Positions 22,555 through 34,701 of a stretch of 64,000 nt of DNA are shown piece by piece. The position numbers and the translations under genes are program-made. The notes below the pieces were generated by a model. The model saw only the letters and a list, made by a program, of their open reading frames with translations, did no database searches and was not told where the DNA came from. Positions within the stretch are counted from its first letter, which is position 1, and the number at the start of each line of letters is the position of its first letter. Source of the stretch: Leuctra nigra (Eukaryota; Arthropoda; Insecta; Plecoptera; Leuctridae); the NCBI GenBank assembly GCA_934045905.1, contig OW203768.1:3562316-3626315 (forward strand), read 5' to 3'.

Positions 22555-23292
22555 CGAGGGGTAAGACAAGTTTAATTTAGCTGAACGATTTAGTCGGGAG
22601 GGTTGGGGGCTGGGAGGGGTCTTCGTCTTACCATAACCTTTTTATCGCATTAAAAAATGCAATTTTACTGTGAAAATAATCATCATTAAAAGGACATTAA
22701 ATTGGAATATGATAACATTTTTCGAGTTGGGTTGGGTTGGGAAAACTAATAGTCTTTTATAACGTGGAGATATCGTTTTCATGCTGTCTACGCCTTTATT
22801 CAGTCGAATCCATGTTCTATAGGAGATGTCAAGAAGAGGAGGGGAGGGAGGAAGGAGGAGAAGAATTGATATTCGTAAGTACTTTTACTTTGTTTGTGTA
22901 CGTAGTATAGGGTTTAATTATTGAATTCAATTGTAGTGATTTTTTCTGTAGATGTACTAGGACATCCGCATGTTTGGATGTATCCTTCTCGTTGAAGATA
23001 GACTGAAGATTGTTGAACTGATAAAGTTTTATTATAGAATAATTCATCTTCGTGTATAGTTCAGTTCTTTAAAAAATGAAGTGATATTTTTCATAAAAGT
23101 AGCTAGCAGCTAGAATTAAGAGGAAAACACATAAATGTTAGGAGATGAAACTTTAAATAAATATGTTACCACTTCACAAAGCACGTTGTTCTCTACAACA
23201 TTATTGCTTCGTCGAGAAGGTCACAATATCAAAATGGCGAGTTAGATAATGATCTTTCCTCTTAATAAACTAATTTTAGATAACATTCCGAA

Positions 23293-23468
23293 GGGTGCGT
23301 TAAGAATTGCCCCCCTCCCCCACTTTGAATATTGAATAACTTTTTAGGGATTGTGGTGCAAAATTCAAATTTGGTGATGCAAAATGGTGCATAATTGTTG
23401 CAAAATTCCTGCGTTAAAAAAACAAAAATGTCTACATGTGGGGGGGGGGGGGGCAACTTAACGCACCC
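23293..23468. mobile_element. MITE with 9-bp target duplication (MULE-like)
   Basis: Terminal inverted repeats GGGTGCGTTAAG / CTTAACGCACCC continue imperfectly into C-rich and G-rich arms (including a G14 run). The element is flanked on both sides by the exact 9-mer CATTCCGAA (23284-23292 and 23469-23477). A 9-bp duplication fits Mutator-like elements. It has no coding capacity. Confidence 0.85.
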
Positions 23469-24436
23469 CATTCCGAAGAGTTTGCATCATTTGGTTTAAT
23501 TATATCTTGTTTTAAAATTTGGATGAGTTCGGCAATTAGTACTTCAGTCGCCATTCGTAATTTTCACCTTGATTTCGACTGAAGTAATTAGCAACCTACA
23601 CATTTATTTCACCTTAAAAACTCCACGTATTTACCTGTTGATAAAACGCGGGCGACACAATTTCCTTCCATTATTTCGTCTTTAACAATTCGCTCGACAT
23701 CTAATTGTTTCCAAAATTAATGGCAACACCAAATGATGATGTCAGATTATTGGGTTCCCGCCAGCGAAACACTGCCCCATTATCCGCAAGAAACAGTGAT
23801 AATGATAGAGAATTATTCGAGAAGAGACAAGAAGAGGGGTGAAAGAAACTCCGGATAACAACCCCTTGGTTCAACGTCAAAGCGTTGGTAATTAGTCGAT
23901 GTAGAAACAGAGACAGAAGAAACTTTGTGATTCGACCTCCGTGCTTCTTACCTGACTATTCATTAGAGAGAAAATCACTGTCATTATAATACTCAGTCGT
24001 TGAGGACAAACTTGGGATTGTTATGAATGAGGAATATTTGTAGATCGCTTGTATTTTGAAATGTGAAGCTCCTTTTTACTCTTTTGGTTCGAATCCTTGT
24101 TCTATTCGAACAAATAAGCGATACATGATGGAGCCACTTCTGGCAGAAAACTTTTTAGATGCACTTTTTAATTTTTTGTTTCGTGTTTCCATAGGGCAGT
24201 GAAAAAGGAGAAACAATTGAAATTTAGATTTAGTTACTAGTTTACTTTTTCAGCCATAACAAACAACTAAAGGAAATTTAATATAATTTATTTATCTAAA
24301 TATCCCCGTGATATCCTCCATTATCCCCTTATGGCTTGTACCAAAGAATCCAACCAGAGGTCAGTCGTGTTCCTTATTTTATCGAATTGTTTTTTAATGT
24401 CATAACGTTACTCTCATAAGCTGACATTTTGTAATT

Positions 24437-25212
24437 GAAGGGTACTGAGGAAGAACTCTATAAGTCACATTCGGATGAAACTGAGATAAACGAAGTTTTA
24501 TGTTGAAACTTTTGTATTCCATACAAATCGATATTTCAATTGACCAATGAAGGTGGGCGTTGCCTTATGAAAGACAAAAGTATTACCATGGTAACGCCAG
24601 GGTTAAGAGAAAATAACAATTTTGCATTCAGACAAATGAAATTCAAAAAGTTCAAAGAATTTAGCTCACACGTGTTTAATAGTTTAATTTACCACTTGAA
24701 ATAGTACTATCAATATATTTAAACTCATATAAATCATGTTTGATGAAATGCTGGACAATTATTACAGTGGTACAACGAAGCAAATTATATTTTGTCAGGT
24801 ATGTTGCCAAAGAGTTTTACTTTTTAATGGCTTCTGTCACTGGATTGTTTCGTCAACTTAAAAAGGCACTACCTTTCTTATGATAGGTTAATTGAGACTG
24901 AACAATATTCAAGTAGATAGTTTAAATCATTACTATTAATAATGGCAATTTTTTAGATAATAAAACTGTTACATTCTGTAAGAAACAGCTGTTTGCTGTT
25001 AACTGACAGTTGTTTGGTCACTGACAGCTGTCACTGACCAAACATTGACTTTTGTTTTATGACGTAGTGGGGGGAGGAGATCTACATTGGTCAATTGCTT
25101 TTTTCAAAACTTTCTTAAATCTGAGGGAATATTCTGAAATCTTACTTCAAGATGACAACTTTAACTATTTGTTTTTAATTGACTCGTAGCGTTCTTTTCC
25201 TGTACCTTTTCT
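24437..25212. mobile_element. MITE, GTACAGGGAAAGAACG-ended family, copy 1, with nested repeat
   Basis: The left part 24437-24536 (AAGGGTACTGAGGAAGAAC.., CACATTCGGATGAAACTGAG) and right part 25098-25212 (ending GCGTTCTTTTCCTGTACC) match the compact copies at 27604-27838 and 38291-38533. The middle is another element. Confidence 0.7.
24537..25097. mobile_element. Nested element ending in CAATTGACCAATG
   Basis: Perfect 13-base terminal inverted repeats CAATTGACCAATG / CATTGGTCAATTG bound a 561-bp insert exactly where the surrounding MITE family is interrupted. It includes a 30-base quasi-palindrome around TGACAGCTGTCA at about 25012-25045. A partial inverted copy lies at 2769-3060. Confidence 0.65.
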
Positions 25213-25924
25213 TGTTTACAGTTTTTGAACAATCTTCTGATTTGTTAATATTTTAAAATGTTTCGATCAAGTTGAAATTGTGTAAGATCGCATCAACACT
25301 TACACTTTATCATAGTTCACAAATTTGCAGAGTATTCTGTCTATACCTACATTGTAAAATTATTAATCTCTCTCAAATAATTAGGTTTGTGTACAGCTAT
25401 TTTCCAAGGGAAAATCAGCGACTGTGCACAAGCTTTGCTTATCAATTCAATACTACAAACGTTTAAGTACGTGTCAAAGGAAGAAAATAATTACTAGCTT
25501 TAATTCCAAACTGAATACTTCGCAATTTATTTGCCATTTGAAGCAAAATCCCATCTAAAACCATTAAAAATAGCCTTATAAACAAAAAACCAACACAGAA
25601 CATCGCACAGAATTAAAGAAAAAACACAAAAACCGTTTCCCCAATCAATCAAATCATCCTCTTTGATATCCCGGAATCAATTCGTCTCTCTGAACGCATG
25701 GATTGACTTTCATGTTCACGGCTAGTAGAAAGCCGTGTTCGACAAAAGCGCGCTCTTCAATGGCTCTTGATTAAACTAATGCACGGCCTTGTTGATGAGA
25801 ATCAATTCAACGCAGACAAATACGCGTGGCCAAAGAATTAGGCCTGGGTGGAAAAACACACCGAAGCCGAAGAGATGAGTAGAGAGCTTCGTTGTGGGGT
25901 CAGATTCTGCTGGCGAGGCTGGAT
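25213..25924. other. Non-coding, nothing recognised
   Basis: No gene or repeat boundary is visible. Sequence around 25640-25860 is compositionally balanced and free of repeats, so it may be unique DNA. Confidence 0.4.
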
Positions 25925-25929
25925 TATGA

Positions 25930-26270
25930 TGTTTTAAACAAACCGGAACCGAAAAGAACCGTTATTTATATAGGAACCGGAATAGGAACCCATATTTATA
26001 TTTTACAATATATCAGTTCCATAACGGTTCCATAAGGGTTCTTTAAATAAATAATTTCATTGAATTTTTACTTTCATAACTGAAATTTTTTATTACCACA
26101 GATTTTCAAATAAATTGAGTCAAATTATGTAAGACATTTCTAAGCATGTAAGTTCCCAAAACACGATTAAAAAAAAATCTGAATTTCATGGAGCCGATTG
26201 GAACCTTATGCAACCGAAATGGAACCGGAACCGAACCGATATTAATTAGGGTTCCAGTTCCTGGTTATAA
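25930..26270. repeat. GGAACC-rich repeat block
   Basis: Multiple GGAACCG / CGGTTCC words flank a plain AT-rich centre, with partial inversion between the two ends. It probably is a decayed transposable element. Confidence 0.4.
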
Positions 26271-26271
26271 A

Positions 26272-26740
26272 CTAGGAAAACGCGTTGATGAGCGAGCCTT
26301 TGTATTGCGTGCGAATTCATATTTGTGTGAAAGTTGCTGCTCGTAAATAGACCGTGGAATCGCTGAGAAGACAATCCGATCGAATGAGAAGAAGGATCGA
26401 TTGTAAAGTTCTACGAAATTTCTTTGAATAATTTGACAAATATTTCATAACAATATAAATGTCAGTAAAATGTCAAAGCTCTTCAAGCTCTTGACCGATT
26501 TGACTGATTTTTTTTGGAAAATAATATCTAAAATGTTCACGCAAAATTTGAAGTTGATTCTTAAAAGGTTCCATTTCCAATTTTCAACCAATCACACGAT
26601 CTTGTTCACAAACTATACAAGTGCCGCTCTTATGATATTAGTGTGTGTGCGATATTTCAAATCGTATCGTTGATCGGTTTGACCTGGGCAGTACATGCAA
26701 AAACACAAGCAGACAAAGAGCCATAAGACCTAATTACCAA
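26272..26740 (-). mobile_element. Helitron H1 fragment
   Basis: CTAGGAAAACGCGTTGATGAGCGAGC at the left is the H1 3' end in reverse, with part of the hairpin deleted. Internal H1-like text (GTGTGTGCGATATTTCAAATCG, GACCTGGGCAGTACATGC) follows. The 5' TTGAGCG end is missing. Confidence 0.6.
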
Positions 26741-27603
26741 CTTCAAAATATTTTAGTGAAGCTTTGATGCTATTAATTATTAAATCCATATTATAACAGA
26801 CTTCCGTATTTGTATTTTTTTTTTATTTCGGAGCTTAGCAATTTAAATTTTTATACTTGGTTCGTTAGAGCAGTGACGTCATCTCATTCTAGGAGAACGC
26901 TTTTGATATCTGAATTATTCTTTGCTCAGAGCTTACAAGAAGTACAAGAATGAATATAAGGAATTATATCCTGAAATGCACTTAGGGATTTCAACTGAAA
27001 ATGCCTGATATTTATCTTGCATTGTGAGACAAATTTTAGATATCAAAATGTTGGAAATAAATACACATTTGAAAGTGTGTAGGGACAACAATAACATTCT
27101 ATTATTCTTTAATATTTTAGTTTATACCTACACTATTAGGTACCTATTCTGCAATTTTCAATAAATAGTACGTATTTTACAAAATGTGTCTACTTTTATT
27201 AGGAAGCATTACATTAAAATCATATTTGTTCCTCAATTTGTTCCCATTTTACTTTATATTATGTTGTCTGCAAGTATGTTTACATCTCATATTGTATAAC
27301 AATACAAGTTGGTTCTAGTAAACTGATATGAGCTCTTTGCAATGCAAGTTATACTTCATAACATGATATGAGAAACCCGGTCTCTTTTCCAAGGAAATCG
27401 ATGCGTTTGGCTCCAACACATCGTTATTTCAACCTTCTTTGTACAGCTTATCGGATGCAAACATCTCTTCACGGAGAGTAATTGTGTCTCCCGAGAAACT
27501 GCAAGCAATGTTATGTCAACATAGCTACATGCAAAGCAGGTCATACTTTATCAAACTTCCTTCACACATGGAGTGAGATTGGAACTTGGTAACTGAAACC
27601 AAA
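26741..27603. other. Non-coding, nothing recognised
   Basis: AT-rich sequence with no supportable feature. Confidence 0.4.
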
Positions 27604-27838
27604 TGAAGGTACAGGGAAAGAACGATATAAGTCACATTCGGATGAAACTGAGATAATATTATGTTGAAACTTGTATCTGTCTTCCATACAAATCGATATT
27701 TCAATCGCGCTTTTTGAGACTTCCAGACAATATTTTCTAACAACCGAGGGTATATTCTGAAAGCTCATTAAAATCACTGCAAGATTACACCATAATTTTT
27801 TAATGGACCTATCGCGTACTTTCACTGTACCCTTCAAA
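27604..27838. mobile_element. MITE, GTACAGGGAAAGAACG-ended family, copy 2
   Basis: A 235-bp element with ends GAAGGTACAGGGAAAGAACG and TTTCACTGTACCCTTC. The interior CACATTCGGATGAAACTGAGATAA and CCGAGGGTATATTCTGAAAG are shared, inverted, with 38291-38533. Open frames here are incidental. Confidence 0.75.
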
Positions 27839-28156
27839 TGTCACTGGTCATTTTAAAAAGAATGTGTCAATACAACTGTAATTCTTGACGTCAGTCAAAT
27901 TGCAATTGATAGCTTAATAACATGATTACGTGATTTCAAAAATGTGGAACGCGAAATCAGGAAATGACATAGTGATTCGCATTTCCTTCTTTTTTTCTGA
28001 GGAAGAGCTGAATCATTAAACGTTTTTAACACCCACAAGCAAAAACGTATGGAACTATTCTGTTTCCAGTGAAACATAATAAACGATTTTGCTAAAAAAA
28101 ATCAATTTGCAGATGAACTGGAAGGCATGGAATTGTTTATGGAAATAAATTGACCT

Positions 28157-28260
28157 GGGCGGTTATTCTAAATTTCCTTGTCGTCTCGTATCATAGCACT
28201 CCAGTGTAAAGTGGGCCCGTATCAAGGGCAACGAGATGACAAGGAAGTTTAGAATAGCCC
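28157..28260. mobile_element. Small foldback MITE
   Basis: GGGC.GTTATTCTAAATTTCCTTGTC and its inverted partner GACAAGGAAGTTTAGAATAGCCC enclose about 40 bases. Confidence 0.75.
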
Positions 28261-29446
28261 TTCTGCTCCGGTAGTTTTTAACATGTAGTGCGAAAAGTAC
28301 GCGAAAAACGGGGATTAATGCCATAACATTGCAATGGAGACTTCATAACGTATCAGAGAAGATAACATCGAGGATCTGATGAAAATAAATAAGTTGATGA
28401 ATTAAATCGTATATAATTATTTGTATTGAAGAAAATATGCGTAAGGGGATAAGAATTCAATTAAAACACTTGCTTGTCGGTGAAAATATAACAAATGCCA
28501 ATATGAAACAAAATATAAGTTCACACGGAAAAATAAATTCTTCAGAATAACTGCGTTGAACCAACGGAAACGAAGGATACAAATTGGGACTAATTACAAT
28601 TAATGAAGATCCACAATAATAACAATGATGATGTTAAAATAAGAAGTACGACTACGCAATGCCAGAGATAAAAACAAGTTCTTATGGAGCCAAAGAAAGT
28701 ATAACAAGTTGTCAACCCTTTGTTGAAACTCGAAAATAAATCTACGCGTGATAATTTGATATCAAACTAATATAATAGTTTGAAAACACAATTAAAATGA
28801 TAATTTTAAAATATAAAAATATGTAGTTTATAAATCATGTATGATATAGTTAGTTATTATGGAATATATTAAAAAATATAGGTTGCAGATAATAATACTA
28901 TCATTTTCAATATCCTGTGATATTGAATCAATCCAACAACTTGGATTCAGATTATTTTACTCAAGTCTTCCATCAACGTATTAAAATATCACAGCTTTGC
29001 GTCTATAACACTTGGAAGTAAACGTCAAATTAATCAAACCAAAAAGATGCAAAAGTAGTGTTTTTCTCATCCAAAGATTAAAACTGAACTTATTTTTATC
29101 CCAGTCGTCTGCGAATTAATTATCTGATAATTAATCATGTTTCCGAAACATTGTTTTGCTCATTTTATACGAATGAACGAATCCTCCTCGGGAAATCCGG
29201 CAAAGCTAATGAGTTATTAATTGAATAAAAATTACTCTTCTCTTTAGTCAAGTTTTTCGGCAAGTGAATGTAATTAATGCCATCGAGCGTTAAGTTCTCT
29301 TGTAAATCTGTTTCCAGCAAAGTAGAGAGTCAGGTGGGCAGAACGATGAACATTTTGCAGTGTTTCTTCTTACGCAACCTTCTGGGTCTACGAATCAGTG
29401 TTTGAACAGATGCAAGCTAAAGACTTGAGCCAAAGTATCTAATCAA
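28261..29446. other. Non-coding, nothing recognised
   Basis: Mostly AT-rich. The part at 29080-29330 has TAAT-rich, non-repeated text but no gene. Confidence 0.4.
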
Positions 29447-29539
29447 CAGGAAAACGCTCTGTGAAACGCGGTGATAAGCGATAGCATTCGAACTGCATGC
29501 GATTTGATAAATAATATGTATAAGTTACTTTAAGGTATA
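29447..29539 (-). mobile_element. Helitron H1 3'-end fragment
   Basis: CAGGAAAACGCTCTGTGAAACGCGGTGATAAGCG matches the H1 terminus with substitutions. Further H1 text (TGCATGCGATTTGATAAA) continues and reappears at about 33048 on the other side of the next element. Confidence 0.6.
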
Positions 29540-29604
29540 CAAGCGCTCGGCCGTTTTAGAAAACTGAGACAGAAAAATTGTTTCAAAAGTGGGTGTAACT
29601 TTGA

Positions 29605-30710
29605 TCCCAGAAAAAAACACTCCGTGTAAAAAAGGCAGCCAAGTCTCTTTACTTAAAAAAAAATCAACACCGAAAAGGAGTGATATCAAAAAAGGAGCCA
29701 AGTCAATGACATTTCCAAATATTTAATCGTATCTTTGAAATAAAAGTATAAACACCGAGAAATACTTTACAAAAGGACTTGGCGCATCGTTTTTTTAAAG
29801 ACATCATTCTATCCTAAAAGTGGAAAGATTATTAACAAGTAGGTACATATTCCTCTTTTTATTTGAGCCAGTATCTATGAATCAAGCTACTTTTGGTAAT
29901 GGCTATTTTATAATTTTGTAATGGCGATAGAAGAAAGATGTCATGCTGTAATAGAAGTAATAATAAGGGAGGTAGAATTAAATAACAAGGAAGTGGGCTC
30001 ATATATATTCTTATAGCACTGTTAATATGGTGATATTAGAAGGATATCTTTTCATAATTTGATCATGACTGAAGGAAATCATGAAAAGTTGTCAAATAAT
30101 TACTAACTATTTATAGAACACTATTATATTATGGCAGTAAATTATTATGGTATATATTATACCATTATATGGTATATATTATTATGGTTTTAATAGTTGT
30201 TCAATGTGACTTCACTGTGTACTTTGTGAAATGTATTGTTATAAAATGTGGATTAATAGAAATGTATTTCATTGTGAGAAGGTATAACGCATGAGACTTA
30301 ATTATGTTGACCACGAAACAATAATATGAAGATAACTATTGTATATTTATTACAAATATAGGCAACAAGTTTCATCGCGTACATATTCAAATAGAAAATA
30401 TTTTACAGTAGGTATGTAGGTATAATATGTAATTGAAAGTTGTGTCCCTATTATTCTAAAATTTCTAAATTACGGTTGTATATAAATGGCATATGCTTAT
30501 GAATAGAAAAATGTCTTTAAAAAAACGATGCGCCAAGTCCTTTTGTAAAGTATTTCTCGGTGTTTATACTTTTATTTCAAAGATACGATTAAATATTTGG
30601 AAATGTCATTGACTTGGCTCCTTTTTTGATATCACTCCTTTTCGGTGTTGATTTTTTTTTAAGTAAAGAGACTTGGCTGCCTTTTTTACACGGAGTGTTT
30701 TTTTCTGGGA
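29605..30710. repeat. 200-bp inverted arms of H2 copy A
   Basis: Arms 29605-29804 and 30511-30710 read as the same sequence in reverse complement, with no mismatch that I can find by eye. They hold AGCCAAGTC words and AAAGGAGTGATATC. Confidence 0.85.
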
Positions 30711-30829
30711 TATCACTTCTTTTGTTAGTTTATTCATACAGCTTGTAGCACATGTCCGAGCAAGGACTAATTTCTTTAAAAAAATACGCCTCAACCGATT
30801 AGGATAGGTACTAAGAAATTACAATCGGT

Positions 30830-32170
30830 CCAGCCGTTTTCGATATATTATAACGTCCCTTCCGGTTTTGAAATGGCGGCCGAAATTAATGTCGTCTTGA
30901 ATTCATAATTATTAGTCCTACAAAATTGCATAATTTGATTGCAATCGGTACAGCCGTTTTCGATATATTATAACGTCCCTTCCGGTTTTGAAATGGCGGC
31001 CGAAAATAATGTCGTCTTGAATTCATAATTATTAGTCATACTATTTCCAAAATTTGGTTGCAATCGGTACAGCCGCTTTCGATAATGACGTCACTTCGGT
31101 TTTAACAATGGCGGCCGAAAATAATGTCGTCTTTAATTCATAATTATTAGTCCTACACATTTCCAAAATTTGGTTGCAATTGGTACAGCCGTTTTCGATA
31201 TATGACGTCACTTCCGGTTTTGACAATGGCAGCCGAAAATAATGTCGTCTTTAGTTCATAATTATATTAGTCCGACATAATTCTAAAATTTGGTTGCAAT
31301 CGGTACATCCGTTTTCGATATATGACGTCACTTCCGGTTTTAACAATGGCGGCCGAAATTAATGTCGTATTGAATTCATAATTATAAGTCCTACACAATT
31401 CCAAAATTTAGTTGCAATCGGTACAGCCGTTTTCGTTATATGACGTCACTTCCGGTTTTAGAAAATGGCGGCCGAGAGCACTGCAACCTTGAATTTATAA
31501 TTATTTACAATGTATGTTTACTAAATATCTATTTAAAAGTATAAAGTGGTGAATTTAGTGTCCTTTAGAATATTAATGACGTCATTTAGCATTTTTATGA
31601 CGTCATTTCCCGTATAGGTAATAAGAAAACAATTTAGTTTTATCTAGTTGATACTTCATGAATGACCTTCTGAATTCAATAGCGCTAATTTCCGTCAAAT
31701 CGCTCATGCCGTTTTCAATATATGACGTCACTTCCGGTTTCATTTAGTGGTTCCTGCCGCCATTTCCGGTACCGTTAATTTGTATATTCATTTATCCCAA
31801 TTGATTTTTCAAATAGATTGCAGAATGAATATACAGGAGCTAGTTCAGTGGCAATCGGTACAGGCGTTTTCGATGTATGACGTCACTTCCGGTTTCAGGA
31901 ATGGCGGCCGAGAACACTGTGTATTGAAATTATAATTTTGTATTGTCTTTGTTACAATGTAAGATAATGATATGTGTATTTAAAGTATAATTTGATGAAA
32001 TAAGCTAAATATTGCAAATTTATGACGCCACTTCCGGTTTAGAATATAAGAAAATTATATTTTTAAGTAACATACTTCATATAGATGACCATCTCAACCG
32101 AATGGCGCTAATTTCGTTCTAATCGGTCCAGCCGTTTTTCATATATGACGTCACTTCCGGTTTAAAAATG
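30830..32170 (+). repeat. ETS/CRE-like motif array in H2 copy A
   Basis: TGACGTCACTTCCGG occurs exactly at about 31203, 31323, 31440, 31723, 31877 and 32145. Variants are at about 30855, 30975, 31084 and 32022. Most are followed by ATGGCGGC or GGCGGCC within 20 bases and preceded by a CCGTTTTCGATAT-like block. The first units repeat with a period near 120 bp. Confidence 0.8.
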
Positions 32171-33038
32171 GCGGCACAAAAAATCACAAGAGGCAAGGTA
32201 TCATCAGACGCCAAAAGTGCATATGTGGTAAAAATTTCAGGTTGATCGGTTCAGCTGTTTAGGCTGTGGCGGTGATAGCAACGTTTCCTGATATCATCAT
32301 CAGAATCAGAAAGTGATGTAATTTCACTGTTTTCTCGGTCCTCTAGCGCGCAAATGGCATAACCTATTGTTCCCAAATTTGGTTTATGTAGTGGGGTGGG
32401 CCATAGCTCGAAATTAAGATATTTCGCAACAATGTGAGATTTACCAATTTTGAGATCCAGTAGGCCGAAAATGCCATGTTGTTGCTTACAGTAAAAGTAG
32501 TTGGTCTGCTCCTCAGTTTATATAGGCATTTACGGTATGTTGAGATACTGTGAGTGTACGGTACGACTTGGCTGTGTGGAGCGACCGCTCCACTAGATAT
32601 GATCAGTCTGATTGTATATCAGTAGCACTTTTTCATTTTTGATCGGTGCCTTGTTAATTAAGGACCGGTTATTCAACAGAACCGCGCAAAACTATGAAAT
32701 TTCCGATACGATTGGAGACCGAATCAGTAAACCAATTGATCTCAAATTTTAATCATGATTAGATAAAAGACAAACTTAGGGTTATCCCTTGGCACATTTT
32801 TTAAATTTATTTTATAAGGCACCCAGCGAGACAAGAAAACAGGTTATTTTTCACCAAAAATCAACTAATCATTACTAATAAACGAAACAAAAAATTAAAA
32901 AGGTGTACTAAGGGATAACCCTAAGTAATTATTTATCTAATAACGATTAAAATTTCAAATCATTTGGTCTACCTATTTAGTCTCCAATCGTATCCAAAAA
33001 AGTGTCAACGAAATGCAGCAAAATCGCTCGCGCTTGCA

Positions 33039-33300
33039 GCACCTAAAGCCTTCGGATTGCATGCGATTTGATAAACATGTAAGTTGCTCTACAGACCGTG
33101 GAAAGAGCCGAAACGAAATGCGTCAAAAGCAATGATAAAATATCTGAAATTTCCTTCCAGATAATTGACAAATAATTCCAAACACGCACAAAATTTCCGT
33201 TAAATGTCAATAACTTTTTACGATTAGTTTGAAAATGATAAAAAAAGAACTTACATATTGGTCCCAATGACCATGCAAAATTCGAATTTGATCAGTCTAA
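33039..33300 (-). mobile_element. Helitron H1 internal fragment
   Basis: TGCATGCGATTTGATAAACATGTAAG, TTACATATTGGTCCCAATGACCATGCAAAATTC and related blocks are H1 internal sequence. No terminus is present. Confidence 0.5.
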
Positions 33301-34012
33301 CGGTTCCATTTAACGCATAAATACTAAAGATACAGGAGACTTAATTATTTATATCTTAGAATACTGGTTCATTCCTCCCCAAACCCTTCAATTATCTACG
33401 TGAATGTTGCGATAGTTACAATTTAGATCAAACTCCCCACTACAGTTAAAAAGTGTATCTGTGTAAAAAGTACGTGACAATCATCTCTATAAACTTAAGT
33501 CCCACAGACAAACTGAACGTCGAGAAATGCAAGACAAGAAGAAAAGTGTCAGCCACAAAAACTCCTCCTGACCCAAAGCCATCTGTGAAATCTTGGACTT
33601 GTCCGCAGAAACCACAACAAACCAATCGAAAAGAATGAAAAACATCAACAACACGCTAGCCGTTGGCAATTGCTCGCCGTTAATCCCCCCCTTATTCTCG
33701 CCAGTGTTAGGATGGTCTAGGATTGGTTTGTGATGGCGCCGGTTGCAAACCTATATCTATATAGGAGGTGATGCCCTCTGGAGAAATCATGAGGTGCTAA
33801 ACATAAGTATCTCACGTGCGTCGGCGTCGGAACGCCTTGGCAGTCGCGACGCCGAGCAACTGGCACGTACGCGGCCCGTACCGATAGAAATAATCCGTAC
33901 CGGTGACGTCGGGAATTCTATTTTCGAAGTAAAATAAAATTATGTTTGTAGATTTTCAGCGCGTTTTGTTCATATTTTACATTGTGTACCTTTAGTAGGG
34001 GAGCAAATGTAA
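33301..34012. other. Mostly non-coding; weak exon-like segment
   Basis: At 33505-33638 a less AT-rich frame preceded by CCCACAG reads ...KTRRKVSATKTPPDPKPSVKS... to a stop. No family is recognised and no partner exon is visible. A GC-rich block (33815-33905) resembles 42905-43080. Confidence 0.25.
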
Positions 34013-34701
34013 TTCCGCTCGATTGGAGTGCCGAAATTGATTTTTTCATAATGATCGATTGTTTACATCATTCTTAATATTACCTGACGTGCCTTCAATT
34101 TTTTTGGTGGCCATCTTGGAAAATATGGCGGAAAACGAACGAAAAACGTAAATTTTACAAATTATTTAATTGTTGGTAGAGGAAAGATTGAAAAATTATG
34201 AAATAATTCACTAAAACTAACTCAAATATAGTGACTTGAAAAAAAATACGCCGTAAACAAAAAATTTAAAAAATTTAAAAAAAAATTAAGTTTTTTTTCT
34301 AAAAAAAACATAATTTTTTTTAAAATGCATATTGTTCAAAATGAAATTGTCTACAAATTTTAATTCTACATATTTTAGTCTAAGTCTACGCGTTTCATAA
34401 TAAATTGAGAGCAAAAAAACACAGAAACGTGATTGGTCAATTCCAACAATGAAAAAATAAAATTCGTTCACGGCGTATTTTTTTTTCAAGTCCCCATATT
34501 TTAGTTAGTTTTAGTGAATTATTTCATAATTTTTCAACCTTCACTCTACCAACAATTAAATAATTTGTAAAATGAACGTTTTCCGCCATATTTTCCAAGA
34601 TGGCCACCCAAAAAATTGAAGGCACGTCAGGTAATATTAAGAATTATGTAAACAATCGATAATTATGAAAAAATCAATTTCGGCACTCCAATCGAGCGGA
34701 A
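34013..34701. mobile_element. Foldback element with about 240-bp arms
   Basis: Left arm 34013-34258 (TTCCGCTCGATTGGAGTGCCG...) and right arm 34465-34701 (...CGGCACTCCAATCGAGCGGAA) are inverted copies with few differences. Each arm includes GGCCATCTTGGAAAATATGG. The central 200 bp is AT-rich. Confidence 0.85.

Larger units (their letters stand above)
29605..32596 (+). mobile_element. Helitron-like element H2, copy A (2992 bp)
   Basis: It starts TCCCAGAAAAAAACACTCCG after an A and ends with the palindrome GTGGAGCGACCGCTCCAC then TAG, giving CTAG; the next bases are AT. Inside, 200-bp inverted arms (29605-29804 and 30511-30710) flank about 700 bp. An array of degenerate units of about 120 bp follows, with GCCGCCAT and ETS/CRE-like words, and then a longer tail. 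It has no coding potential: its 61-62 codon frames recur unchanged in copy B only because the DNA is nearly identical. Confidence 0.7.
29540..33038. mobile_element. Outer repeat with CAAGCGC ends, carrying H2 copy A
   Basis: Ends CAAGCGCTCGG and CGCTCGCGCTTGCAG are shared with 49721-53218. Flanking parts match there at lower identity than the enclosed H2 element does. The right part (32700-33000) is itself a hairpin: GATACGATTGGAGACCG...GGGTTATCCC is inverted at 32915-33000. Confidence 0.65.

Noticed and set aside
30830..31480. A CRISPR-like array in H2
   Set aside because: The units are degenerate repeats of about 120 bp with no constant-repeat/unique-spacer pattern, and the DNA is eukaryotic.
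31747..31935. A 62-codon frame found unchanged in H2 copies A and B (also 31041-31226 and 30606-30794)
   Set aside because: Apparent conservation only reflects the near-identity of the whole elements. The frames overlap the motif array and are not kept in copy C.
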